Below, piece after piece: positions 46,779-58,985 of a DNA stretch of 64,000 nucleotides. Below the pieces are notes generated by a model. The model ran no database searches. It saw only the letters and a program-made list of their open reading frames with translations, and was not told where the DNA came from. The DNA comes from Sphagnum compactum. Lineage: Eukaryota > Bryophyta > Sphagnopsida > Sphagnales. Each line of letters opens with the position of its first letter. The first letter of the stretch is position 1. The position numbers and the translations under genes are program-made. The stretch spans positions 930,001 to 994,000 of the forward strand of contig OZ234504.1 in the NCBI GenBank assembly GCA_965153455.1, written 5' to 3'.

Positions 46779-49253
46779 CTAGTTACCATCTTGAAGACGA
46801 GCCAATGTGATTTTTCCAGTGTTATTGCAATCGAGCTGGTCAAATTGGAGGCAAATATCGTGGATATGTTCGTCCTCAACATGACCCATCTCTTTCAATT
46901 TGTAGACAACATACTCTGCCTTGCTGCCATTTCCCACATCCATGGTGATCATGAAGCATGTTAGAACAATGTTCATCACTCTAGAGGTCCTTTCCTTATA
47001 AGCAAGCTCCCATCACTAATTGACACAAAAACAGCTACAAAAGAAGCTTGGCATCCAGCAGCAAAGAAAGGAGTAGAACTAATTTTTTTGCAAAAACTCA
47101 TATTACATTGTTCAAATTCTTAAAGAATATTATGTGTAGGGTAAAGCCCAAGGGTCAAGGAAATCCCAAAATAAGGGGTCTAGGACAAGGCGGTAGTGAA
47201 TTCCACTTCTGCCTTTTACCCATTGTAAAGCATGAGGCAAAAGTTATCATGAACCTAAACATACATAGATTATGAGGTGTAGGAGGGGGATGGTTCTTTC
47301 ATCTACTCCTTTAGGAACCTATTCCATAAGGGACCTTATGATCATAAGTACAAGCTTGTGCTCTCTAGTACAAAGAAAGTATGCAAAAGAGGAAAGGAAG
47401 GAATTATTATCGTACCTGATGGAGCCATCGTGATCGAGATCAGCTTTGATTAAATCTCCAACTGAAAATTGGCGTCTAAGCACCCATTTAGCAATGGCAC
47501 GATGACGTTTATCCACTCGCGCTTCAGCCAAATAGAGAAAACAGCGAGCTACAGCCAAAGTGCTGAACAAAAGCCAAACTGCAGCAAACAACCTGCCTTT
47601 GAAGCTCTTGAAAGTATGGTCACCATACCCAACAGTGGTGATAGACATGGTGGTACAATAGAGAGCATCAATCCATGACAATTGCTCCATTTGCATCATC
47701 ACAATCGTACCCACAGTGATGCATAATACTGGAACCCCAGCAGCAAGTGCCACTTTCAAGCGGATGCGCACTCGGTTGTGGTGATGAGGATTCATGAAGT
47801 ATTTTCTTGCTGTCTGGTAATGACTTCCTTCAACTGCACTCAGCAGCAAATGCTCTTGTTTGTCCAGCACATAACTCACCATGCTGCTCAGTAATATGTC
47901 TATAAAACCAAAACCTATGAGCACAAACAAGCATGCAAAGAGCTTGGAAGATGTGGTGATGGGTGTGATGTCTCCATATCCAATAGTGCACATTGTCACG
48001 ATGCAGAAATACAACGCATCCACATATGAAACTGTCTGCAAACCCGAGAATTCTTGCCTCTTCCAAGTGTAGATCATCACTCCCACCGCCAAGTATATCA
48101 CTAACCCTATCCCTGCTTGCATCACAATTGATCCACTTTTCTCAAGCTTTCGTGGTGGTTTCACAGCTGCGGAAGAAGAGCTAGAATTCTGATTCACAAC
48201 TGCTTCAGCCGCTTCAGCTGACATTGCTGGAGCTGTGTTGCATCTGTGGAAGGATTTCTTGACTACTGCTGGATGTGGGTGAAGATCTGCTGGCATACTC
48301 TTTGAGGGTTTCAGTGATATGTTTCTGCTCTCTGCTGTTTTGTGAATTTCTGTATCACCATGGCTCACACTATTTGCAGGTGTTGTAATATCTTCTTTGT
48401 CTTCTTGCAGCATCACACTCCTGTCTCTTCCCATGATGAATTCTGGTGCTGATTTTGCATGTGTGATCTTGGTCTGTGGGTGTATGGCATTTGATAACCC
48501 TGAAGTCTTATGTCCCGTGTTGTTGTTGCTGTGGTTTTGCGTTGATCCATCTTTGAGCTCACCATTTGAGAAAGTCTGGTATGGATTTGAGTGCCAAGTA
48601 CCATAACCTGGTGGAGAGAAACGGAGCTCTCCAGAATTTGGTTGTAACAAAGAATCAGTCTCCACCCAGTCCTCATGTTTCTGCCCTTGTCGTTGATGTT
48701 TTGCTGCAGTCTCTAGGTCATGGTAGTGATGGTGATGATCATGATCATGCTCACAACACTTTTCCTCTTGCAGTAAATACTCAAGTCCATCGTCGTCGTC
48801 GTCGTCATCCGGCCATAAGAACCCTAAGTGCCAAGAGTTCTGGATACTCTCCTTCAATGTGTTCTGCAAACTTCCCCATGCCGAGCTCCATGCAGCTCTT
48901 CTTGTCTCTGGTTTCTTTTCCTTTCCACTGGATTCCTCAAACTTCCTCTTGTGTGAGAAAGAAGAAGAAGTCTGCTGCATCATCGGATGGCAAGGAACCG
49001 TTTTACTCTTCTTCTTGTTGGAGTAGTAGTTCTCAAGCTCGGGCGCTGGTGTCCAGAGATGATTTTCCTCATCACTCTTGCTGCTGTCGACGATGCCTTC
49101 ATGGTGTGTGAACAAATTGGAGGTGCCTGAAACAGTAGGAGCAGCAGCAGTGTGTGGAATCCGATGAAATGAGTGCTTGTCTGAGAATGCCACTCTTCTG
49201 GGTGGTGCTGGACTTGGAAGAGATCCCTCCTCCATCTCAGAAAAAGCACCCAT
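46779..49253 (-). CDS. two-pore K+ channel (TPK/KCO family) with EF-hands, two exons
   Basis: Exons 49253-47416 and 46923-46779 give 660 aa. The intron (47415-46924) is GT-AG in phase 2 and falls inside EF-hand 1. The protein passes K+ across the vacuolar or another endomembrane. Residues 1-380 are a long, low-complexity cytosolic extension with Asp7 at 149-155 and a His/Asp stretch at 169-178. Helices and pores follow: pore 1 TIGYGD 423-428 and pore 2 TVGYGD 540-545, each between two membrane segments. EF-hand loops are at 605-616 (DLDHDGSISKAE, complete) and 641-652 (DQLDCNNTGKIT, lacking the final Glu), so Ca2+ gating is expected. RCNTAP at 337-342 fits the 14-3-3 site RxxS/TxP found before TM1 in plant TPKs. 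Known plant members are usually 350-450 aa, so the N-terminus is unusually long. ATG 49253 is the first in frame; upstream codons lack an ATG. Confidence 0.9.
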
Positions 49254-50110
49254 GAAAAACCCACTCCCAGAAGAAGCTAAAACCAACACAAAAAACTCTC
49301 AAAAACTGCACAAGAGTTCTTTCAGTCACCAGCTTGTAAGCAAAACATAGACAGCTTCTTCTTCTTCCCTGGCCAAGGAGGTACGTCAATTATGGTGATT
49401 CTGGCAGAACTCTTAGCAACAACAACAACAACATAGCAAAGAAGACAAAAATCTAGCAAGCTGCAACACTAGTAAAGTTGCAATTGGGACAGCTCACGCC
49501 CCAGAAAAAAGGAAAAAAAAGACCCAAAAAAAAAAGAGACTCTAAAGCGAAACTGCGTGATGGGTTTGGGAAGAGTAACAGTTCAATGCAGCAGGAACAC
49601 AACACAGCAAGAATTGAGTGACAGGAGCTCAGTCTGCTGATGACCAAAGACTAGCTCATCATCAAGGAACTGAAATTCTTTATGAATTCCATTTCAGTGG
49701 GTGATTTTTTCCCAGATTCTGCAAAGAAGAAGATTTCACAGTAATCTGTGAAAGAAAAACAAGATGGATCCATGGAGAGAGAAAAAGAAACCCATGTATT
49801 TTTGCGCGACGCAACGCGCGCAATGCAACGCGAAGCTCTCCCACCGCAACGGGAGAGCAGGCAGGAAACCAGGGGGAGGAGGGAGATACGGGTTCCCGGG
49901 TCACCCGACGCAGGGTGACCCGAGGGAATGGGCCCTCGGACGTCTCTTGGGGTAACCCAATCCGTAACCACGCGTCACGGTTAGCCGCTTCACGGGAGGT
50001 ACCTCGAATCTGGGCCGTCGATTACTACAGTTGCCAGCTGTCTCGTACCAATGAAATCGCGGCCATTTTCGCACGGTCAAGATGCTCTGGTAAAAACGGA
50101 TAATCCAAAA
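49254..50110 (-). promoter_or_regulatory. TPK leader and GC-rich promoter region
   Basis: Immediately upstream of the TPK start is a purine/pyrimidine-tract-rich leader. At 49790-50080 the DNA becomes GC-rich with many CpG and short direct repeats such as 'gcgacgcaacgcgcgcaatg'. No TATA box is evident. The switch back to AT-rich DNA after 50100 marks the edge of the gene region. Confidence 0.4.
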
Positions 50111-50980
50111 GAAGATATTTCCAATTTATATTAAATAATTGGGAAAAAATCATTTCTTTTCTTATTAATTTTGGGGGGTAGAGTGTTTGGGGGGGCTAAG
50201 TACATACCTTAGGGAGGGAGGTATGTAAGCCTTACAGAAGTACATATGGATGATGATGATTATTTTCATCCATAAAGTTAATTTCATCAACATTGTAGAA
50301 TTTCATCATTTGATCAATACCTTCCATGTTATTGAATTTCATCCATACGATACCTTTCATCATTCACATTGTTGATTTCATTTGTTTTGGAATTCATTTT
50401 CACCCATGTGATAAATTGATTGATGTAATATGGTTGATTTGTCATGAATTTTTTTTCATATGTGTTAAGTTTATCTTTATGATCAATTTCACCTATGGTT
50501 GTCAAAGTTCATTTCAATGATGTTATTTTCAACCTTGCAACATTGGTATCATAATTTCTTCCATGAAAATTGTTTCATCCATCATCAAGTTATGTGCCAT
50601 GAAGTTTGATGAATGTAATTTCATTCATGCATAGGGTAGACCGGCTGGTGATCAAACATTTATGCACTCAAGGCAGGCAGAACCGAAGAGGAGGGCTTTA
50701 TTGTTCTTGGTGTCCAAACAAAACTTGGACCTTTTTTCTTGACACATTTGACACGTTAACAATCATTAAAAACAGATTAAAAATGAGAAAATTATAGCCC
50801 TCAAATTAAAGGGGTCAAAAACTCAAAAAAACAAACCAACCAACACTACGAAGGCCCGTTCCCAAACACCCAAAAAAAATCCTCATATGTTGCTACGAAA
50901 GGTCAAAGATGATTTGTAGAAATTCAGGTGGTGCTACCATATCACTTTAAAGCATTTAAAATGAATAAAAAATAAAAAGG
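50111..50980. other. AT-rich spacer with recurrent 'tttcatc' motif
   Basis: At 50245-50640 the heptamer tttcatc/tttcatt recurs at irregular intervals, a degenerate simple repeat. Nothing else is recognised. Confidence 0.45.
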
Positions 50981-51042
50981 TTATTACTGTTTACAATTTT
51001 ACGTCCGTTTGGGACCAGAGAGTCCATTAGACGAAAGGTAGA

Positions 51043-54000
51043 TCATGGAGGACAGATTGTCCTCTGGTACTGGTAGCATGCTACAAACTTGGCCAGGGCA
51101 ACCGTGTTCGTAGTCTGCATGAGCTCAGCAAGAGTGCTAGTGTGGGTGAGGGGCAGGGTCAAACAAAAGTGTTCCCTAACTTTCTGTGTATTTGGACAAA
51201 CAAGAAGCAAGTGCTCTTCATCCTCAACCTTCCCTAAATCGCAGCCTCGACAAAGCCTCTCTGCGTATGGCACGCCCTTCCATGCACCTAGCACTACCTC
51301 AAGCTACGTGTTACCACATCGAAACCAGGCCAGAGCTTTCTGTAGCTGAACACAGCTGATGTCACACAAATAACTTTCGCTCTTGTACAACATACCCTTG
51401 AAGCGCAAGTATCTTGTCTGCACGCTGGTCCTGATCTCACGGTTGGTAAAGAGATTTTCAATGTAAGCCCGCCGCATATTATCCTTCACCCTTTTTACAA
51501 TCAATATTGTGTGGGGAAAAGTTGGAGGTGGTGGGGCCCCAGCCTCCTGGTTGATCGAGCCTCCTGTCGTAGATCTAGCACCAACCGACTTCACTAGTTG
51601 TAGCGTGGCCAGCTAAGCCATCTGAACTCCCACCCATATGTTGTGCGCATTGCACCAAAGTACTTGGTTCTCTGCCCAGCCTCTCACCCCTGCTAGACGG
51701 GTTGGGTGTATGTGCGTTGTCGCAGGAGCCGTTCCCAACGGCAGTTAAGCAGTCCTCGCTTGGAGCACACGGGTCGTTGCAAGCTTAAGCGTTGTTTCCA
51801 ACGACAGTTGAACCGAAAGCAAAAAACCTGCCACCTCCTGGGGCTGATTCTTGAGTAGCCATTTTTTCACGGATCTAGCCCAACAGTTCTTTCCCGCAGC
51901 AAGCATAGCGAGTTGGGCTTCCCATGCCTTGCCCAAGATGCGGTCTTTAGTGACTGTGCTCACACGATTATAGTGCAACAGCACTTGTCCCCATGCAAAG
52001 TGTTCAAAGGGGAATTTGCTAAATTCTGCCAGCACGATGGACGTGCTAGTTGTTTTTCGCACCCTGAGCAAGGACTTGAGGAACCTTCGGTACACTATTT
52101 CAATAGCCTCTATTTTCTTGGAGTCCACCCAAACCTCACAAGCATAACTTGTTGTGGAACGCACCAGCGTGTTGAAGAGGTCACAAAGTAACTGGACGTC
52201 CATAATACGTAGCTCCGCACAATGGCGGTTCAATGCGAACAGTGAGCACCTACTGGTAGCTGCTAGATGTTCCACTACACCGTCCAGGTTCGGGGTGGTC
52301 TCGAGCAGGATCCCCAAGTATTTGAAGGTCTACACACGCTCAATAGCATCACCTTCAAACACAAACTCTTGGCATGGGTCAACAGAGTTGAACACCATGA
52401 CTTTTGTTTTTTTCACGTTCACTGTAAGTTCACGTTCAGCATAGAACTGCTGGAGCGCGTCTAACTGGTGTTGTAGTCCCACCTCTGACTCCGACGTCAG
52501 AACAAGGTCATCTACAAAAAGCAATAACCATACGTGCACGTTTGCTAGGGTCAGTGCATCGCATTCTCTGCCGTCCAAGCGCCCCTCCAAGGCATCCAAA
52601 TATAGCCCAAACAGTAGGGGGCTGAGAGGGCAACGTTGCTTCACACCTTGTTGGCACCTGAAGCTAGAGGTGACACCTTCACTTGGGTGGTTGATGCATA
52701 CGGTATCCTTGGTATACATCGCCTGTAGGCATCGCAAAAAACGTCCCTCCACCCCGAGGCTAGCCAACACCTCCCACAACACTTCACTCGGCACAATATC
52801 GAACGCCTTTTTGAAGTCCACAAAACAACAATAGAGTGGCTTCTTTTTTGCCTTGCTCTGTTCTATCAAAGTTCGCAGTATGAAGAGTTGGTCAGTAGTG
52901 CGGTAATCTTTGCAAAACCCAGCTTGACCCTTGGCACGCAGCCCATGTTGTTCAGTCCACTCGCTCAGCCTTTTGTCAAGGATCATAGCGAACAACTTTG
53001 CTAGGATAGGCCCAACAGTTATCCCCTTGTAGTTGTCAAATTCGAAGGCATCGCCCCCTTTAAAGAGCGCGTGGACCACCCTAGTGGAAAGGGCTTCTGG
53101 AAAGCCTTCCGTCAGAAAGCAGTTGAACACTGTCAATAGTGGCATGTGTAGTAGCTTTCCCGCATCCAAAATGAATTCAGCTTTCATACCATCCAAACCA
53201 GCAGCCTTATTCCTTTGTAGCTTCTTCAGCACCTGAAGCAGCTCAGCAAATGTGATATTTGTGTTAAGGGTGTGGCTAGGTGGAGGTTCCGTCACCTGGG
53301 TCAAATGATCAATTCGCAGCCGTATGGGTGGCGGAGACTGGCCAACTAGCCCGCGGAAGCTTTCCAAAAGCATAGCTGCACTGATTTTGTCCACAACGGG
53401 TGCCCTTGGACGGTACTTTTTCCAGAACGAGAGTGCATCCACCTTGGCAAGCATACACATATGTTGAGCTCTTGCATTTTCCCAGAAAATTCTTTTCTTT
53501 TTTAATAAATTTTTGAGTTTACTTGCCTGATGTTTAACGGCATGCGAATCGGGGTTGGCTTTCAGCCAGAGCCTTAGCTCCCGCTTCGCTATACGGTAGT
53601 GAACATCAAACCAGGGTTTATGGCAATGTCGTGCTTTACAGTTTCCTCCCGAAGGCTTATTGCCAAAAGTAGACTCTGCTGCAGCACCCACGCACTGCTA
53701 CAGTAGGTCAGCTAACCCGTCTGCGCCCAAATGCCCGATTGAGTCAACAACCCATAGGTTTCCAAGATTCACTGCTAGGGTAAGCTGATATTTTTCAGCT
53801 TTTGATTTATCATATTTGAACCTAGGTAAGAATTTTTTTGTTACAACTGTATGTTGTGGCTCAACAAAGCTACAATCGATGCTCAACTGTAGCATAACGG
53901 CCTGTGGTCAGAGTCTCCCCCCATCGCGCAATAGCGGGTGTCGTCTATTATCACCTCGAGGTGTGTAGCAGTTTGCGAAATTGCAGGTGAGCCAACAATA

Positions 54001-54716
54001 TAATCGACAATGCTACGCCCCCCATTTACCAAGCAAGTGAACTCCCCTGATTCGTCGCCAGGTGTCTGGCCGTTGAGAATGAGCAACCCAGCGTCACAAC
54101 ATAGGTCCAGGAGCTCGCGGCCCCAGCCGCCAACACTGGCGTCGCAGTTCTGTTGCTTAGCCACAACACTTAATTCATTAATCTGAGCAAGTTTAGGCAC
54201 CTGTAACAGTTCACAAAGGTCGCTAGTGTCAATGGTATCTAGTAACGTTGCAGTTCGTGCATTAAAATCCCCTCCCAATAATATTATGCCCCCTAGAGTT
54301 TGAACTTCAGCAATATCTGCTGCCAGGTTTTGGAACAAGGATTCGCTCTCGTGTTTGGAGCCAACAAGGGCAACATACACCACGCAGACATATAAGTCAG
54401 GGGCAGCACCCCTGTTGACCAGTAGCCATAGATAAGAATCATGGCTTCCTTCCTTCCACTGTGACAGGTTTGGGCCGAGGTGGCTGCGAAAGTAAGCAAC
54501 AACCCCCCCGCTATGTTTTATCGTTTTTGTTCTTCTCGATTGCACAGTGTGCGCTACTGCAAGTGAGTGAAACCCTTCAACGTGTGGCAAATGTTCGCCT
54601 GGGAAGTGTTAGGTTTCGGTTAATAAGACAAGGTCAGCATCCTGAAATAGCTCTAGTATTTGCACCCCCGTTTCCAGTTTATTTACACCACCCCCATGCA
54701 TGTTCCATAATACCAT
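51043..54716 (-). pseudogene. LINE ORF2 pseudogene: endonuclease, reverse transcriptase, zinc-knuckle
   Basis: It starts near ATG 54716. The endonuclease domain (54716-53890) has LWNMHG, the Glu in LLTET, GGDFNAR and SDHRPL. The reverse transcriptase (53691-52330) has NKAAGLDGMKAEF, FVDFKKAFD, GVKQRCPLSPLLF and FVDD in place of the common YADD/FADD. A C-terminal region follows at 52317-51745, then a zinc-knuckle CRGC-(X17)-H-(X4)-C at about 51230-51180. Breaks: stops at 54609-54611, 53698-53700, 52330-52332 and 51304-51306, a frameshift near 53890, and frame loss at 51600-51745. It is non-functional. Confidence 0.88.
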
Positions 54717-54743
54717 GCATAGGTCTCTCTGGTCCCCGTGGCC

Positions 54744-55580
54744 TTAGATAGAAGAGGGTGGGCAAATCCGAGTGCTGTTGATGAAGAACTCGGCTGCGCA
54801 CCAGAAGGCACGTTTACCTACCTCTTTGGCCTCCTTGAATAGCGGCCACAGCTGCGACTAGAGCGCCTGCTACATGGGCGTGAGGTCCTCGTCTAGGCTT
54901 AGCTTGGTCCTCGCCAGGCTTTTGCGCCCTCGCAGTGCGGCCTGGCCGTCTTCGCTTGTTGCGAATTTTAGCAGCATCGCACCGGGGCGCACACCCGGCG
55001 TCGAGGTGGAGGCTTGCGCGGTCGCAGGTCGCTGCCGCATGGCAGTGACGACCTTGGCGCGCAGCCTCATTTGCCCTTACAACAGCTCTCTGTTAAGCCA
55101 CTGCACCAACTCCTTCTCGATCTCACCCTCCTTGGCTTCAAAGCCCATGAGGCGCAAGTTGAGCTTGCGCTCTTCCTGTCTGGGCGCGTCGGCCAGGGTC
55201 TCCACAACCCGGCTGACCACTTGGTGCACGTTCTTGGCCATCACTGTGGTCCACTTGGGCTCCTCCGCAGAAGCAGCCGCGGCGGCCTCGCGCTCCATCA
55301 GTTGGTTGACCGCAAGGTTGCCAGCGGCCGCAAGAGATGCAATGTTCTCGATGGCCGCCTCCATCTTGGACAATTGCGCATCAACAGGTGAGTTGTTGGT
55401 CTTGAGGCCCATGACTAGCAAGTGCCCGACTAGGGCTGCCTGGTAAATCGCCAGGGGTGCATTGTCTGGAACATTGAGCCCAACGTTATTGCACTACGTC
55501 TTGGCAGTGTCCTTCTTCAGCGTGAAAATGTCTGAGGCTACATTGAAAGGACACCGTAGAAGTGCGGCATTGAGTGTCAT
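54744..55580 (-). pseudogene. LINE ORF1 pseudogene (RNA-binding type)
   Basis: The minus strand opens at ATG 55580 (MTLNAALLRC) and runs to a stop at 54744 (ending ICPPSSI). A short coiled-coil-like N-terminal part (QLSKMEAAIENIASLAAAGN) precedes an L1-ORF1/RRM-like segment (ERKLNLRLMGFEAKEGE, AMLLKFATSEDGQAALRGRK). The frame is broken at 55494, 55077, 54870 and 54858, all TAG/TAA in one frame, so it was a single ORF of about 278 codons. Confidence 0.75.
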
Positions 55581-55585
55581 CGCCT

Positions 55586-56100
55586 TTCAAATCTTAAACC
55601 CTAAACCAATGTCTATTTTTAAAAAAAGACTTGATAAGTCAAAAAACACATGGGTTTTAGCCCCCCCCAAAAGAAAAAAAAAAGTTCAGAAGTCAAAACC
55701 AAGAACCTGGAACTGTCCTTGCTAGCTAGCTGTCACAGGAGCTTTTGAAATCCAGAACGTCCCCACCAGGCTATCAACTAGGCATTCTAGATATTGAAAG
55801 TTCAATGTGCAAAATTTTGCTTTAGTAAAGAAGTTGATAAAAGATCATAGAATTGCTTAAATGATAGTTTAACTTGATCAAGAGGTTAGTAAAAAGAAGG
55901 CTCATGTTACTCCATTTTCAATATTCGAGTTTTTTTTATTTCAAGTAAGTTCAGTAAGGATAACACATGTGGGTTTCTTGGATGATCTTATGTTGCTAGT
56001 GGTTTAAGGGCTCCTATTTATGAAGATTGTTGACTCCATATGGTTCTACAGGTTGTCATATAGGTTATGTCTACGAGTTATCTTCCCATGTCGAGGAAGG
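55586..56100. other. LINE 5' flank
   Basis: AT-rich DNA with an A run at 55670-55682 ('cccccccaaaagaaaaaaaa'). No gene is seen. It may include the decayed N-terminal part of the hAT relic that follows. Confidence 0.4.
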
Positions 56101-56149
56101 TTGTTGCTATAAATGTTATAATACCTAGATTGGTAGAAAAGATCATCAC

Positions 56150-57720
56150 CATGTATGTGTAACCTCCATTGGCTATTCGTGTGTTTACCACTTACACATT
56201 TGATTTGTGGATGTCAAAAGGAGTGCATGACACCTTTGCTATGGTTGTGAACTTTATTTCTAGCAACTAGGACACAAAGCCTGTCACTATCGGCCTATAT
56301 GGAGTGACTAACAAGTACCATAACTATGGCTCCTAAATTGCAGGAGCTACTAGATAAGTAATTTACTCTTACCAAAAAAATAGTTGCCTATGTAAAGGAT
56401 AAGGGTCCAACTTGTTGACTTGTGCAAATGCTTTGAATTTTGTTGTATCTTGTAGTAATTCAAGGTTGCTAAAGTCATTTGAACAAAAGATGTGTATTGG
56501 TTTGAACTATGCATCTATAAAGGTTGTTTAAGGTGCCATTTAGAAATGTTTTACATGGGCCAAAAAATTGGACAAGGGCATGTAAACATGGGATAAAGCT
56601 TGCATTGATTATGGATTAAGGCCTAGAAAATCAAACAAGCTTGTGAAGCTATAGTAAAGGTTTATTTGAATTTTTTCATATTTTTGTATTTTAAGTTCAT
56701 AGAAATGTCTTCTATGTGGTTCAAAGGTATTTTGATTTTGTTTATTGTTCATTGTAGATTTGCAAGCCATCTATTATCATTTCAAGATGCCTTGACTTTT
56801 TGTAATGCCATTGCATTATGCTACAAAAGACATATTAACAACATTGCAAAGTCATGTCCCTTCTCCAAGGACATTAGTGGGTTGTTTGTGAAGCAATTGT
56901 GAAAGTTTTATCCCCTATTATTTTTGTGTTTGTTTTGAATTAAAATCATGGACACATATTGCTTGCTAATGTTTTGGACTTTATCATATCTGCTTGTTAA
57001 AACATGCATAAAAAGCTAGCCTTCCAAACTATTCCTGGTAGCCTTATTGAAGAAGATGTGTTTGATTATGGGTTGAAGTTGGAGCTCATGGTTGGAATGA
57101 AATGCCAGATTCTTGAGTTTTTTCTACCCTTTATTTCTACATTATTTTAAGAAAAAAAAAGTCATAATATGTTGGTTTTGATGTTTGATTCAAGGTTCAA
57201 AAGCTTGTAATTAGTTACCATTATTTGGGTCGTGAAAATGTTGTTGTTGCAATTGCTAAATATCACAAAAATTTATTAGTGTTTTTATTAGTGGAAGTAA
57301 ACAAGTTGTTGACATCTAACAAGGTTGGACAAGCTTGTTGTCTTCATTCATAAAGTGATTTTGAAGTTGATTTCAAATAGTAATAGTAACAATAGATACT
57401 TACAAAAAATTATGTATAGGGAACTTGTTGGATTTCAATGATTTCCTAGTGAAATAGAAAGTTATAAATGTGTGTTATTTTGGTGGCACAAAGAAAATCG
57501 CAAGTTTCCAACCATTGCTTTTCTAACATGGCATATTCTTGACATCCTAGCAAGCCAAATTAAAACAAAACATATATTTTCCATTGTTGGATTTTTTATG
57601 ATGCTTCATAAATGTTGTTTGAAACAAAAAATTTGGACAAGTTGATTTTTATCAACAAACATTGGCCATTTGACTTGTGGATTGGTCGTGTGAAATCCAC
57701 TGACTTTGCATTTGCATGTG
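56150..57720 (+). pseudogene. second hAT transposase relic
   Basis: On the plus strand a catalytic-core segment is readable at about 56199-56335: TFDLWMSKGVHDTFAMVVNF, a stop, DTKPVTIGLYGVTNKYHNYG, a stop. It is followed by VAYVKDKG at about 56382. The C-terminal dimerisation region at 57465-57640 reads FWWHKENRKFPTIAFLTWHI, ILASQIKTKHIFSIVG. These are in the order of hAT transposases, but stops and frame changes occur throughout. It is on the opposite strand to the relic at 15496-17069 and keeps different parts. Terminal repeats were not found. Confidence 0.75.
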
Positions 57721-57969
57721 AAGTGAAATAAGATTTGATAGTGGAATTGGAAGTTGAATTCCATGATGACGGAATTGATCACAATGATTTCTTTGATCTA
57801 CATGAAGTTTTTCAAAAACAAATTCCATTGTGCAAGTTGTTAATGATTAATGGGCATGTTCATGCTATGTTACTAGTTCGTTGAAGATGATGAATTGAAC
57901 CATTTATCATGGGGTTTAAGATTTTAAGCAAATGTATCCATGATTTTGCATTATTAAGGGGCTGATAAC

Positions 57970-58480
57970 TTCTTTGTGACTTGTCTGATGCTTCTTTGGC
58001 TTTAATTGTGTCCATGTTTAATATTTATGTGTCAAAGTTTAATGTTTTTATGTTTATGTTTGTGTTTGATGCTTATGTGTTTTTGTGTGATGTGTCAATG
58101 TCAGTGTCTATGTTAGATGTTTATTATGTGTTTACATCTATGTTTGTTGTTTTTTATTTTAGTGTTGGATGTTTATTATGTGTTTGTGTTTATGTCTAAT
58201 GTTTATTTCATGTTTACATTTATGTCTAATGTTTTAATTTTAGTGTTAGATGTTTATTATGTGTTTGTGTCTATGTCTAATGATTATTTTGTGTTTGCGT
58301 ATGTGTTAATGTTAAATATTTATTCAACATGTATGTCTATGTTTGATGTTTATTTTGTGTATGCGTTTGTCTGATGCTTATTCAATGTTTGTGTTTGTGT
58401 TTCTATCTAATGTAGATTCAATGTTTATGACCATGTTTGTATTTGATGGATTCAATGTGTATTACATTGGAATGTATGTG
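57970..58480 (+). repeat. T/G-rich minisatellite
   Basis: Variants of 'gatgtttattatgtgtttgtgt' and 'tatgtctaatgtttatt' alternate from about 57980 to 58480. An 84-bp unit (58105-58190, 58195-58290) is partly discernible. Confidence 0.65.
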
Positions 58481-58762
58481 TTTGTTGTTTGTTAGTTCTA
58501 TGTCTTTTGAAAGTCTATGGTTTTTGTTAGTTTTTTTTATGTTTAGTGAATATGACATGTAATTCATTTGTCTTGTGTCCTATATGTTGTTTGCTACTAT
58601 GTTTTTGGTGTGTCAAGTATCAAGTATGATGGTAGTTTGTAATTTTTAGGGATTTGACATGACTTGAAGGTTGGCCTAGATTGAAAAGTTTGGAACTTGT
58701 GGCCTAGATCACAACCCTCTTGAAATTGTTTGTTATTTCTTTGAAAATGTCTTCTTTGAGTA

Positions 58763-58985
58763 TAAATGCAAATACTCAAGTTGTCTATTTGTCAAAGACA
58801 CTTGAATAAAAATGCAAATATCCAAGTTGTCTATTTGTCAAAAACCTTTGAAAATAATGCAAATACCTGGGTTGCTATTTGTCAAAGACCTTGAATAAAA
58901 ATGCAAATATCCAACTTGTCTATTTGTCAAAGACCTTGGAATAAAAATGCAAATGGTTAGGTTCCTTATTTGTTAAATATCTAGG
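58763..58985. repeat. 45-bp tandem repeat, five copies
   Basis: The motif 'aaatgcaaatatccaagttg' + 'tctatttgtcaaagaccttg' has anchors at 58766, 58812, 58857, 58901 and 58947 (period 44-46). Confidence 0.85.

Larger units (their letters stand above)
50985..55585 (-). mobile_element. degenerate LINE (non-LTR retrotransposon), near full length
   Basis: On the minus strand there is, in order, an ORF1-type protein, an apurinic-type endonuclease, a reverse transcriptase, a C-terminal region and a zinc-knuckle, over about 4.6 kb. Its base composition (GC-rich) contrasts sharply with the AT-rich flanks, marking it as an insertion. No poly(A) tail or target duplication was found by eye. Many stops make it inactive. 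Confidence 0.9.

Noticed and set aside
47469-49111. Plus-strand frames within the TPK gene
   Set aside because: They are reverse-strand shadows of a well supported channel gene.
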